Origin: an uncultured Terriglobus sp.
GTDB lineage: Bacteria > Acidobacteriota > Terriglobia > Terriglobales > Acidobacteriaceae
Direction of reading: 5' to 3'
Assembly (NCBI GenBank): GCA_937859825.1
Contig: CALMAP010000324.1
Location: 1 to 5,589, forward strand
DNA length: 5,589 nucleotides
The position numbers and the translations under genes are program-made. Position 1 is the stretch's first letter. Every line of letters begins with the position of its first letter. This document shows positions 1 through 5,589 of the stretch, in pieces. The notes under the pieces were generated by a model. The model had not been told where the DNA came from and made no database searches. It saw only the letters and a list, made by a program, of their open reading frames with translations.

Positions 1-1073
1 GTAGTGTCTTGTTCGTCTTCCGCGCGGTAGCCGGGTTGCTGCCTGCCCTGATGCCGCACGCGCGTAAGCAGGTACTTTGTGTTGGCGCTCGCCTGCGGAT
101 ACTCCGTCATGGTGAAGGTCATACCCGACTGTATGGTGCCGCCCTGGGAATCGCCGGAGGCGGTGAGCGAACCACTGTCATTCACGTCGCGCAGCATGTT
201 CTGGAATTGCGTCTGCACCGTGGCGACTTTGCCATCGCTGCTGTCTGTCTTCAGGTAGGCCGAGGAGCCGTCGGCATAATCGTAGAACTCATGCGCGTTT
301 GCGCCGAGTGCCGACTTTGTATCGGACTCCGCCGAACTTGCGGAAACCGCGTATTGAGAAAAGCGGTAGTCCCAGAAGTTGTGCTTGCCGGTAGTGAGTG
401 CCGAACGCGTCACAAAACGGGAGATGACCGGTTCATAGAACCCCTGCGAACGTTCACGATTCGGCTGATAGCGAAACGCGGACGCGGTATCGCAGGGGGG
501 CAGTTGAGCAGAGGCGTCCGCCAGCACCAAGGTGTGGTCTGAGGTCATGTGCGTGAAATAGAAGAAGATGCCGTGCTGCGCGAGCAGCCGTGAGACGAAG
601 GCGAAATCCGTTTCGCGGTACTGTGTGCAATAATCCAGCGCCGTGTATGTCGCCTGAGTATCGTCAGTGGGTGTGATGCTGTAGGTGGTCAAAACCTCTT
701 TTACGATGTCCACCACGGTTTTATTCTGAAAGACCCGGGTCTGCGTATTCAGCGTAAGCAGCCACAGAGCGGGGACGACGCGCAGGTTGTACGAATCGAA
801 ATCGGTATCGCCGCCCATGGCCTCAAGGCTTGCGACCATGCCATTAAAGTTGCGCAGCGTGCCGCTGTCGTCCACCTGCATTGCGAGCGTGATGCGCTTG
901 CCAATTAGATCGCCGGGAGCCACAGCGGTGCCTGCGGCAGACAGCACGCGCAGGTTCAGGTCGAACAGTTCCGAGATACCTTCCGAAAAATAGAAGGAGT
1001 CCGGCAACAGAACGTTTGCCCCGAGCGGAGTGGTCAGGGAGAGCAGTCGGTCCGTCTGCGCAAAGCTCGGCAT
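1..1073 (-). CDS. vgrG: T6SS spike protein VgrG (TssI), N-terminal part, runs off the left edge
   Basis: VgrG forms the trimeric, phage-spike-like tip of the T6SS needle; it sits on the Hcp tube in the baseplate and is fired into target cells, often carrying effectors. The window holds 357 codons, open to the left edge. Residues 1-30 have the usual opening (QTDRLLSLTTPLG, residues 6-18). Residues 149-174 carry the hallmark gp27-like motif, YCTQYRETDFAFVSRLL followed by GIFFYF, close to the family pattern QYRETDFxFVSRLLEEEGIxYFF. WDYRF lies at 234-238 and a YLLTRVRHQG segment at 334-343, near the end of the gp27-like domain. The gp5-like OB fold, the beta-helix needle and any C-terminal effector domain lie outside the window, so it cannot be told whether this VgrG is 'evolved'. 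ATG at 1073 is chosen because no other ATG or GTG occurs in frame before a stop codon upstream. It follows clpV by 71 bases on the same strand. Family assignment is secure. Confidence 0.96.
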   Translation of the reverse strand, partial: MPSFAQTDRLLSLTTPLGANVLLPDSFYFSEGISELFDLNLRVLSAAGTAVAPGDLIGKRITLAMQVDDSGTLRNFNGMVASLEAMGGDTDFDSYNLRVVPALWLLTLNTQTRVFQNKTVVDIVKEVLTTYSITPTDDTQATYTALDYCTQYRETDFAFVSRLLAQHGIFFYFTHMTSDHTLVLADASAQLPPCDTASAFRYQPNRERSQGFYEPVISRFVTRSALTTGKHNFWDYRFSQYAVSASSAESDTKSALGANAHEFYDYADGSSAYLKTDSSDGKVATVQTQFQNMLRDVNDSGSLTASGDSQGGTIQSGMTFTMTEYPQASANTKYLLTRVRHQGRQQPGYRAEDEQDT

Positions 1074-1086
1074 GAAAGGAAGTGCG

Positions 1087-1091
1087 CCTCC
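1087..1091 (-). promoter_or_regulatory. Probable ribosome binding site of vgrG
   Basis: GGAGG on the minus strand lies 13 bases before the vgrG ATG, longer than the usual 5-10 bases. No better start codon exists in this frame between it and the ATG, so either the spacing is suboptimal or translation leans on another signal. Seen directly; its use is inferred. Confidence 0.55.
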
Positions 1092-1109
1092 GGTGCGTTT
1101 CGAGGTTGA

Positions 1110-1140
1110 GACGGGGCGCGTCCAGAAGACACGCCCTGTC
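1110..1140 (-). promoter_or_regulatory. Strong RNA hairpin between clpV and vgrG
   Basis: Read on the transcribed (minus) strand, the 31 bases form a 13-position stem around a five-base loop (TTCTG). Eleven positions are Watson-Crick pairs, one is a G-U wobble and one is an A-C mismatch; the core arms are GGGCGTGTC and GACGCGCCC. The stem begins four bases after the clpV TAA and ends 36 bases before the vgrG ATG. No run of T follows it, so it does not look like a classic intrinsic terminator. Plausible roles are partial attenuation, an RNase processing boundary, or protection of the upstream clpV mRNA 3' end. The structure is seen in the sequence; the role is inferred. Confidence 0.6.
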
Positions 1141-1144
1141 AGGC

Positions 1145-3838
1145 TTAGGCTACCGCCGTTGCGGCAGTTTCAGGTGTTGTCGATGCAGCATCCCACGTGT
1201 AGCTGAAGTCGCCTTCCGACGAAACTCCTACTTGAATGCTTTCAGTCTGCTTACCTTCTGCCATGCGGCCAAGCAACTCGCGCGAGATCTCCGGCAGCAT
1301 GGTGTTTGAAAGAATATTGTCCACGTTGCGCGCTCCGCTTTCCACCTCGGTACAGCGCGCGGCAACGGCGTTCAGAAGTTCGTCATTGTAGGTGAACGCA
1401 ACCTTATGGTTTTCCTGCAAGCGCTTTTGGATCTTGCGCAGCTTCAGGCGAATGATCTGTTTCAGCGCTTCGTCCCGCACGGGCAGGTAAGGCACGATCA
1501 GCATGCGGCCGAGGAACGCGGGCTTGAAGACCTTGTCCAGCTCCGGCTTGATGGCGGCGACTAGCGCGTCAGGGCACGGCATCGTCTCGGGGTCGGCGGT
1601 CAGCTTCATCATGGTGTCCGTCGCGGCGTTGCTGGTCAGGAGGATGACGCAGTTCTTGAAATCGATCGAGCGGCCCTCGCCGTCTTCCATGTTGCCCTTG
1701 TCGAAGACTTGAAAGAAGAGTTCCAGCACGTCCGGGTGCGCCTTTTCGACTTCGTCGAGCAGAACAACCGAGTAGGGCCGCCGCCGCACCGCCTCGGTCA
1801 GCACGCCGCCCTCGCCGTAGCCCACGTAGCCCGGCGGCGATCCCTTCAGCGTGGACACGGTGTGCGCTTCCTGGAACTCGGACATGTTGATAGCGATTAG
1901 GTTGCGCTCGCCACCGTAGAGCAGGTCGGAAAGTGCAAGCGCTGTCTCTGTTTTGCCGACGCCGCTGGGGCCGACCAGCATGAAGACGCCGACCGGCTTG
2001 CCTGGATCGTCGAGCCGCGCACGCGACGTAATGATGCGTTGCGCGATGGAACCCATCGCGTGGTCCTGCCCGATGACCCGCTTTTTCAGGTGCTCGTCCA
2101 ATTGCAGGACGGTCTCGATCTCGTCCTTCACCATCTTGCCGACCGGGATGCCAGTCCACGCGGAGATGACCTCGCCGACCACATGGCCATCGACCGCAAC
2201 GCGCATCAGGCCGCTGTCGCCCTGAATCGTCTCAAGCTCGCTTTCAAGCGCCGAGAGCTGCTGCAATGTCGCTGGTTCAGCGCCGTCCTTGCTTTCACCG
2301 CCGGGATTCTCCAGCTTCTGGCGCACAGCGCGTATACGCTGTACCAAGTCCAGTTCCTTCTTCCACCGCTCGGTCAGTGAGGCCAGATCTGCCTGAGACT
2401 CCGTGAGATGTTCCTCGATCTCCTGCAGCCGTTCGGCATGGTTCGCGCCGGTCAGCTCTTCACGGGAGAGCACACGCTTCTGGGTTTCAAGGTCGGCGAT
2501 GCGGCGGCCCGCGTCTTCAACAGCAGCTGGGGTGGTGTTCTGCTCGAGAGCGAGACGCGCGCATGCGGTGTCCAGCACGCTTACCGCCTTATCCGGCAAC
2601 TGCCGGCCCGCCATGTAGCGGTGCGAGAGACGCACGGCACTCGTCACGGCCTCGTCCATCACGCGCAGGCCGTGGTGCTTCTCCATCGCGCCCACGATGC
2701 CGCGCAGCATGGTGGCGCACTGCGTCTCGGAGGGCTCCTCAACCTTCACGACCTGAAAGCGACGGGTGAGGGCGGGGTCCTTTTCAAAGAACTTCTTATA
2801 TTCCGACCAGGTGGTGGCGGCGATGGTGCGCATCTCGCCACGCGCCAGCGCCGGCTTCAGCAGGTTGGCGGCATCGTTCTGCCCGGCCTGGCCGCCCGCG
2901 CCGATCATGGTGTGCGCCTCGTCGATAAAGATGATGACCGGATGCGGTGAGGACTTCACTTCCTGGATCAGGCCCTTGAGGCGGTTCTCAAATTCGCCCT
3001 TTACACTTGCGCCAGCCTGCAGCAGAGCGAGATCGAGCGTATGCAGTTGCACGTTCCTGAGCGGAGGCGGCACGTCTCCTTCGGAGATACGTAAAGCGAG
3101 GCCCTCCACCACGGCGGTCTTACCCACGCCGGCCTCGCCGGTGAGGATTGGGTTGTTTTGGCGCCGACGCATCAGGATGTCGATCACCTGACGGATCTCG
3201 CTGTCGCGCCCGAGCACGGTGTCGATCTTGCCTGCCTTGGCGTTTGCAGTCAGGTTTACGGTGTACTGGTCAAGGTGCGGCGTCTTGGTGGGCGCCTTCG
3301 GACCGCCCTCGGCTGAGCCTTCTCCAGCTGCCCCGGTCACCGGCTGCTTGAGCGCGGCCTGCTCTTCCGAGGAACTTGAAGTAACGGCGCGGAAGTCTTG
3401 CCGCAGACCTTCTACGGGAATCTTCTGCAGTTCCTTGCCGATGTCGCGCGTAGCGCGGGCAAGCTCGTCGTTGGTCAGCAGTGCCAGCAGCGTGAAGCCA
3501 GTGCGGATCTCGCCCGCGTCGTAATCGATGGAGCCGATCGCCCAGGCTTCTGTAAACATCTTCAGCAGCATGGGGCTGAAGGCAGGGCTGCGCGCATTGC
3601 CGGTCTTCAGGTGGTCCAGGCTGCGGGTCAGTTCGGCCTGCAGGCGCGACTGGTCTACGCCGTATTGCTTCAGGATCAGCGGCACGTCGGTATCGGGGCT
3701 GTCGAGCAGCTTCAGCAGGTAGTGCTCGATCTCGATGTCGTAATGCGTGCGTGACATGCAAAGGCCGGCAGCGCCTTCCATGGCGCGTCGCGTGGGCCCA
3801 TTCAGTTTTCCAATCAGCGACTTCAGATTCAGGGGCAT
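1145..3838 (-). CDS. tssH: T6SS sheath-disassembly AAA+ ATPase TssH/ClpV
   Basis: ClpV is a cytoplasmic hexameric AAA+ unfoldase that pulls on TssC (VipB) and dismantles the contracted TssB/TssC sheath so its subunits can be reused. At 897 residues it has full family length. Order: Clp N-domain about 1-150 (SLIGKLN at 7-13; the region that binds the sheath helix in known ClpV proteins); a Ser/Ala/Gly/Lys-rich linker about 153-187; first ATPase domain with Walker A GEAGVGKT (234-241), pore-loop KGEFENR (280-286), Walker B IIFIDEAH (302-309) and arginine fingers RRF (359-361); charged middle domain about 430-545, coiled-coil-like; second ATPase domain with Walker A GPSGVGKT (623-630), pore loop GYVGY (670-674), Walker B VVLLDEVEKAHP (691-702), sensor-1 TSN (735-737) and sensor-2 GAR (835-837). 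All catalytic residues look intact. The Clp-type N-domain, ASVKGEFENRLK segment and baseplate neighbours mark it as ClpV rather than the disaggregase ClpB. The last 15 or so residues are Ala/Thr-rich and probably disordered. ATG at 3838 has a good ribosome binding site; the stop is TAA. Confidence 0.98.
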   Translation of the reverse strand: MPLNLKSLIGKLNGPTRRAMEGAAGLCMSRTHYDIEIEHYLLKLLDSPDTDVPLILKQYGVDQSRLQAELTRSLDHLKTGNARSPAFSPMLLKMFTEAWAIGSIDYDAGEIRTGFTLLALLTNDELARATRDIGKELQKIPVEGLRQDFRAVTSSSSEEQAALKQPVTGAAGEGSAEGGPKAPTKTPHLDQYTVNLTANAKAGKIDTVLGRDSEIRQVIDILMRRRQNNPILTGEAGVGKTAVVEGLALRISEGDVPPPLRNVQLHTLDLALLQAGASVKGEFENRLKGLIQEVKSSPHPVIIFIDEAHTMIGAGGQAGQNDAANLLKPALARGEMRTIAATTWSEYKKFFEKDPALTRRFQVVKVEEPSETQCATMLRGIVGAMEKHHGLRVMDEAVTSAVRLSHRYMAGRQLPDKAVSVLDTACARLALEQNTTPAAVEDAGRRIADLETQKRVLSREELTGANHAERLQEIEEHLTESQADLASLTERWKKELDLVQRIRAVRQKLENPGGESKDGAEPATLQQLSALESELETIQGDSGLMRVAVDGHVVGEVISAWTGIPVGKMVKDEIETVLQLDEHLKKRVIGQDHAMGSIAQRIITSRARLDDPGKPVGVFMLVGPSGVGKTETALALSDLLYGGERNLIAINMSEFQEAHTVSTLKGSPPGYVGYGEGGVLTEAVRRRPYSVVLLDEVEKAHPDVLELFFQVFDKGNMEDGEGRSIDFKNCVILLTSNAATDTMMKLTADPETMPCPDALVAAIKPELDKVFKPAFLGRMLIVPYLPVRDEALKQIIRLKLRKIQKRLQENHKVAFTYNDELLNAVAARCTEVESGARNVDNILSNTMLPEISRELLGRMAEGKQTESIQVGVSSEGDFSYTWDAASTTPETAATAVA

Positions 3839-3845
3839 TCGTACA

Positions 3846-3862
3846 TTTCCTCTCTCAAGAAA
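3846..3862 (-). promoter_or_regulatory. clpV ribosome binding site, inside a possible weak hairpin
   Basis: Minus-strand AGAGGA (3853-3848) precedes the clpV ATG by nine bases and supports the start at 3838. The purine stretch could pair with the TTTCTT just upstream (3862-3857) to give a six-pair stem: four A-U, one G-C and one G-U, with a GAGAG loop. This would partly hide the ribosome binding site. The stem is weak, so any regulation is speculative; the ribosome binding site itself is convincing. Confidence 0.6.
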
Positions 3863-3865
3863 ACT

Positions 3866-4966
3866 TCAATCGAGCCGGTAGGTCGCTTCGTCCGGATCAC
3901 GGGCGAAGGGCTTGTTTTTGATCCAGCTTGCAAAGCCCAGCCGGGCCATCTGGCTCTGGTCCGGCGTGAGCATTACGGGCGGTACTTCGTTCCGCTGCAA
4001 CACAAGCTGCACGACGAAGTCGAATTCGCGGCGGCCATAGAATCGCAGCCATGTGGTCAACTGCTCATGCCCTTCTCCGCCGGGTAAGAACTGCAGGTAG
4101 CGCTCCAGCGGCATGGGCCCCAGCCGGACAGTGAGCGTGCCCTGCTGGTCCCAGACTTCGTCGCCCACGACCGTGGCAAAACCGAGACGTTCGCTGTCGC
4201 TCACGCCGTACTGCAGGATCGTGTGGTCCATCACCGGAAGCCGGTTCCATGTGCCTGTGAATTGTTGCACTTCGACGCTGACCTGAAAGTAGTCCGCGAG
4301 AATTTGCTTCAGCCCCTGCGATGTCCGCAGGTTCTGACTTAACAGACCCTCGTAGAAGAGCGCCGCCTCGTCCGCCACGGACATGCGGTTGCGCATGCCA
4401 CCGGTACCCAAGCCGAGCAGGTCGTGCATCAGCCGTGTCACCAGGTCTTCTTCACCGCGCGACTGCTCATAGGCGATGTAAAAGCGGTACTGCTTCCAGC
4501 CGCGATAAAAGAGCGAGATGACGCGGTGATTGAAGATGTCAAAGAACTCGCCCATGGCGTGGTCCTTCGCGCGAACACGCTCCAACAGCATCTCCGTGTA
4601 GGGAGCGGGAAGCGGGCCGTTGATGGTGGAGAGGCCCATAAAATTCACGGCAAGGCGATCGGGCCGATCTTCCGCCTCCGTGTAGCTCTGGATTTCACTT
4701 GCGGGAAAGCTCAGGGAGGTGTGCGCGGCAAACCGCGCGACCTCATGCGCGGGCGCGACGAACAGTCCCACGGGCTTGCGTTCCGGGTGCAGGCGCTCAA
4801 GCAGACGCACCATTTGGAAGAAGCGCACCGACCAGGGATTGTCCCGCAGCATGCGCGCCAGCGCCATGTTCGCCCGTGCCGCGACCGGAGGCTCCTCAAT
4901 CGCGGGAGGCAGCGGTGCGGGCGGATCTTCTATAGCAGTGGTCTGTTGCCAGCTCTCGGAGTCCAT
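3866..4966 (-). CDS. tssG: T6SS baseplate subunit TssG
   Basis: TssG is a cytoplasmic baseplate wedge protein; with TssF (two copies per TssG in known structures) and TssE it surrounds the VgrG hub and contacts TssK. The protein has 366 residues, slightly above the usual 330-350. Family segments are: FFQMVRLLERL (49-59), NFMGLSTINGPLPAPYTEML (108-127), FFDIFNHRVISLFYRGWKQY (141-160), and a C-terminal block with PLERYLQFLPGG (285-296), FDFVVQLVLQRNEVP (315-329) and RLGFASWI (342-349). Residues 12-30 are rich in Pro, Glu and Ala, an extension before the conserved core that is probably disordered. No signal peptide or membrane segment is visible. The start at 4966 has an excellent Shine-Dalgarno sequence and overlaps the end of tssF by 37 bases, which suggests coupled translation. 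The stop is TGA at 3868-3866, 27 bases before clpV. Assignment is secure. Confidence 0.96.
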   Translation of the reverse strand: MDSESWQQTTAIEDPPAPLPPAIEEPPVAARANMALARMLRDNPWSVRFFQMVRLLERLHPERKPVGLFVAPAHEVARFAAHTSLSFPASEIQSYTEAEDRPDRLAVNFMGLSTINGPLPAPYTEMLLERVRAKDHAMGEFFDIFNHRVISLFYRGWKQYRFYIAYEQSRGEEDLVTRLMHDLLGLGTGGMRNRMSVADEAALFYEGLLSQNLRTSQGLKQILADYFQVSVEVQQFTGTWNRLPVMDHTILQYGVSDSERLGFATVVGDEVWDQQGTLTVRLGPMPLERYLQFLPGGEGHEQLTTWLRFYGRREFDFVVQLVLQRNEVPPVMLTPDQSQMARLGFASWIKNKPFARDPDEATYRLD

Positions 4967-5589
4967 TCGCCAAGCACCTCCTTTCGCAGGCTCGTTGTTA
5001 CGGAGAGTTGCGAAAAACTGTTCAACGAAGCATACAGCCCAAGGAACCTCTCGAGGACCGCCGCGAAAAGATAGGCACCCCCACCCGCAAACTGGCGCTC
5101 ATCCATTTGCATTTCCACGCGGGTGCCTCGCACCGGAACGCTGCCCTGGTCGCCACGTACCAGCGCGAAATGCCGCCGGCTGGAGAGTCCGGTAAGGCTG
5201 CCAATCTGCGTTTCCAGGTGTGGCGACGCGCTGAAGTTATGCAGCCGCAGGATTTCCTGCAGCGCGGGCAAGCCCTCTTCCGAGATGGACAGGTGGTTGA
5301 GCGAAAGCTGCGAGATCAACCGCCACATCTGGCCCTTGCCGCGCGGCGGATCGTAGCTTGCCGTGGGACGATGCAACGCGCGAATGCTCTGCACCACGCC
5401 GAAGCCTTCCGCGTCGAAGTCGCCGTCAGGAGAGTTGAAGCTGAGCCGCGATGGCAGGTCATGATTGGTGCAGGTGCACTGCACGGTAAGCACCTCAGCA
5501 TTCGGTTCGGAGAGGTTGCTGTCGATGTCCACGGTGGACAGATACATGTCCGAAGGCTGCCGCTCACCCAGCATGTTGTAGCGCCGTAC
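4930..5589 (-). CDS. tssF: T6SS baseplate subunit TssF, C-terminal part, enters from the right edge
   Basis: TssF is the larger wedge subunit of the T6SS baseplate and partner of TssG. The frame is open to the right edge and gives 219 residues, about the last third of a protein that is usually near 600 residues. The ATG at 5574 is internal, since the reading frame continues upstream of it. Visible family segments, counted from the edge: the CTCTNHDLPSRL block at 38-49, WRLISQLSLNHLS at 89-101, LQEILRLHNF at 110-119, RGTRVEMQMDERQF at 154-167, and the hallmark AYLFAAVLERFLGLYASLNS at 172-191 followed by FSQL. The product ends WTPRAGNRPLL, a typical TssF ending (W-x-P-R-x-G...LL). The stop is TAG at 4932-4930, inside the start of tssG. 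No frameshift or internal stop is seen. Confidence 0.96.
   Translation of the reverse strand, partial: VRRYNMLGERQPSDMYLSTVDIDSNLSEPNAEVLTVQCTCTNHDLPSRLSFNSPDGDFDAEGFGVVQSIRALHRPTASYDPPRGKGQMWRLISQLSLNHLSISEEGLPALQEILRLHNFSASPHLETQIGSLTGLSSRRHFALVRGDQGSVPVRGTRVEMQMDERQFAGGGAYLFAAVLERFLGLYASLNSFSQLSVTTSLRKEVLGEWTPRAGNRPLL
4975..4984 (-). promoter_or_regulatory. Ribosome binding site of tssG within tssF
   Basis: AAAGGAGGTG on the minus strand is a near-perfect anti-16S complement. Its GGAGG core ends ten bases before the tssG ATG, and it lies within the tssF coding sequence. It fixes the tssG start at 4966 and suggests tssG is translated efficiently, by reinitiation or independently of tssF termination. 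Confidence 0.85.

Noticed and set aside
9..542. A 177-codon plus-strand open frame at the left end
   Set aside because: The opposite strand encodes the VgrG gp27-like domain with family motifs across this whole stretch; the plus-strand product is Arg-rich and unrecognisable.
1110..1140. Calling the clpV-vgrG hairpin a rho-independent terminator
   Set aside because: The bases after the stem on the minus strand are CTCAACCTCG, without the required T-run, and vgrG follows on the same strand; it is recorded as a hairpin of unknown role.
1569..2159. A 196-codon minus-strand open frame in another frame of clpV
   Set aside because: It overlaps the second ATPase domain of ClpV in a different frame and gives an Arg/Gly-rich product of the kind seen in off-frame translation of G+C-rich genes.
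2408..2950. A 180-codon plus-strand open frame within clpV
   Set aside because: It is antisense to the ClpV first ATPase and middle domains, with no independent motif or convincing ribosome binding site; it is a shadow frame.
1145..3838. Assigning the large AAA+ protein as the disaggregase ClpB
   Set aside because: Its N-domain and ASVKGEFENRLK pore-loop region match ClpV, and it is embedded between tssG and vgrG.
4424..5074. A 216-codon plus-strand open frame opposite the tssF-tssG junction
   Set aside because: It lies wholly antisense to two well-recognised T6SS genes, its product has no recognisable domain, and long antisense open frames are common in G+C-rich genes.
1..5589. Searching for CRISPR arrays, insertion sequences, tRNA genes or tandem repeats
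   Set aside because: No repeated units, terminal inverted repeats with transposase, or tRNA-like cloverleaf were seen; the window is filled by four T6SS coding regions.

Overview
The window is a slice of a type VI secretion system (T6SS) locus. All recognisable genes lie on the minus strand and read from the high coordinates to the low ones: tssF (C-terminal part, entering from the right edge), tssG (complete), tssH/clpV (complete) and vgrG/tssI (N-terminal part, leaving at the left edge). Almost every base is coding. The only non-coding stretches are 27 bases between tssG and clpV and 71 bases between clpV and vgrG.

Organism: sampled stretches run at roughly 60% G+C, and coding is dense with good Shine-Dalgarno sequences, so this is a bacterium with a canonical (type i) T6SS. 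The gene order and protein style would suit a proteobacterium or an acidobacterium. I lean weakly towards a Terriglobia-like acidobacterium, but nothing in the window settles it: there is no rRNA, tRNA or lineage marker.

Layout: 5589-4930 is the tssF C-terminus. 4966-3866 is tssG, which overlaps tssF by 37 bases and has its strong ribosome binding site inside tssF. 3838-1145 is clpV, 27 bases after tssG. 1144-1074 is a spacer holding a strong hairpin that starts four bases after the clpV stop. 1073-1 is the gp27-like head of vgrG.

How the genes work together: TssF and TssG form, with TssE and TssK, the baseplate that docks on the membrane complex and primes sheath assembly. VgrG is the trimeric spike centred in that baseplate and sits on the Hcp tube. 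After the sheath contracts and fires the spike, the hexameric ATPase ClpV disassembles the contracted TssB/TssC sheath for reuse. The window therefore covers the baseplate, spike and recycling functions. Any effector or PAAR gene would be expected beyond the left edge, downstream of vgrG. I found no mobile element, CRISPR array, RNA gene or unknown gene system. The points worth a second look are the clpV-vgrG hairpin, the coupling signals between genes, and family-atypical tails and linkers.
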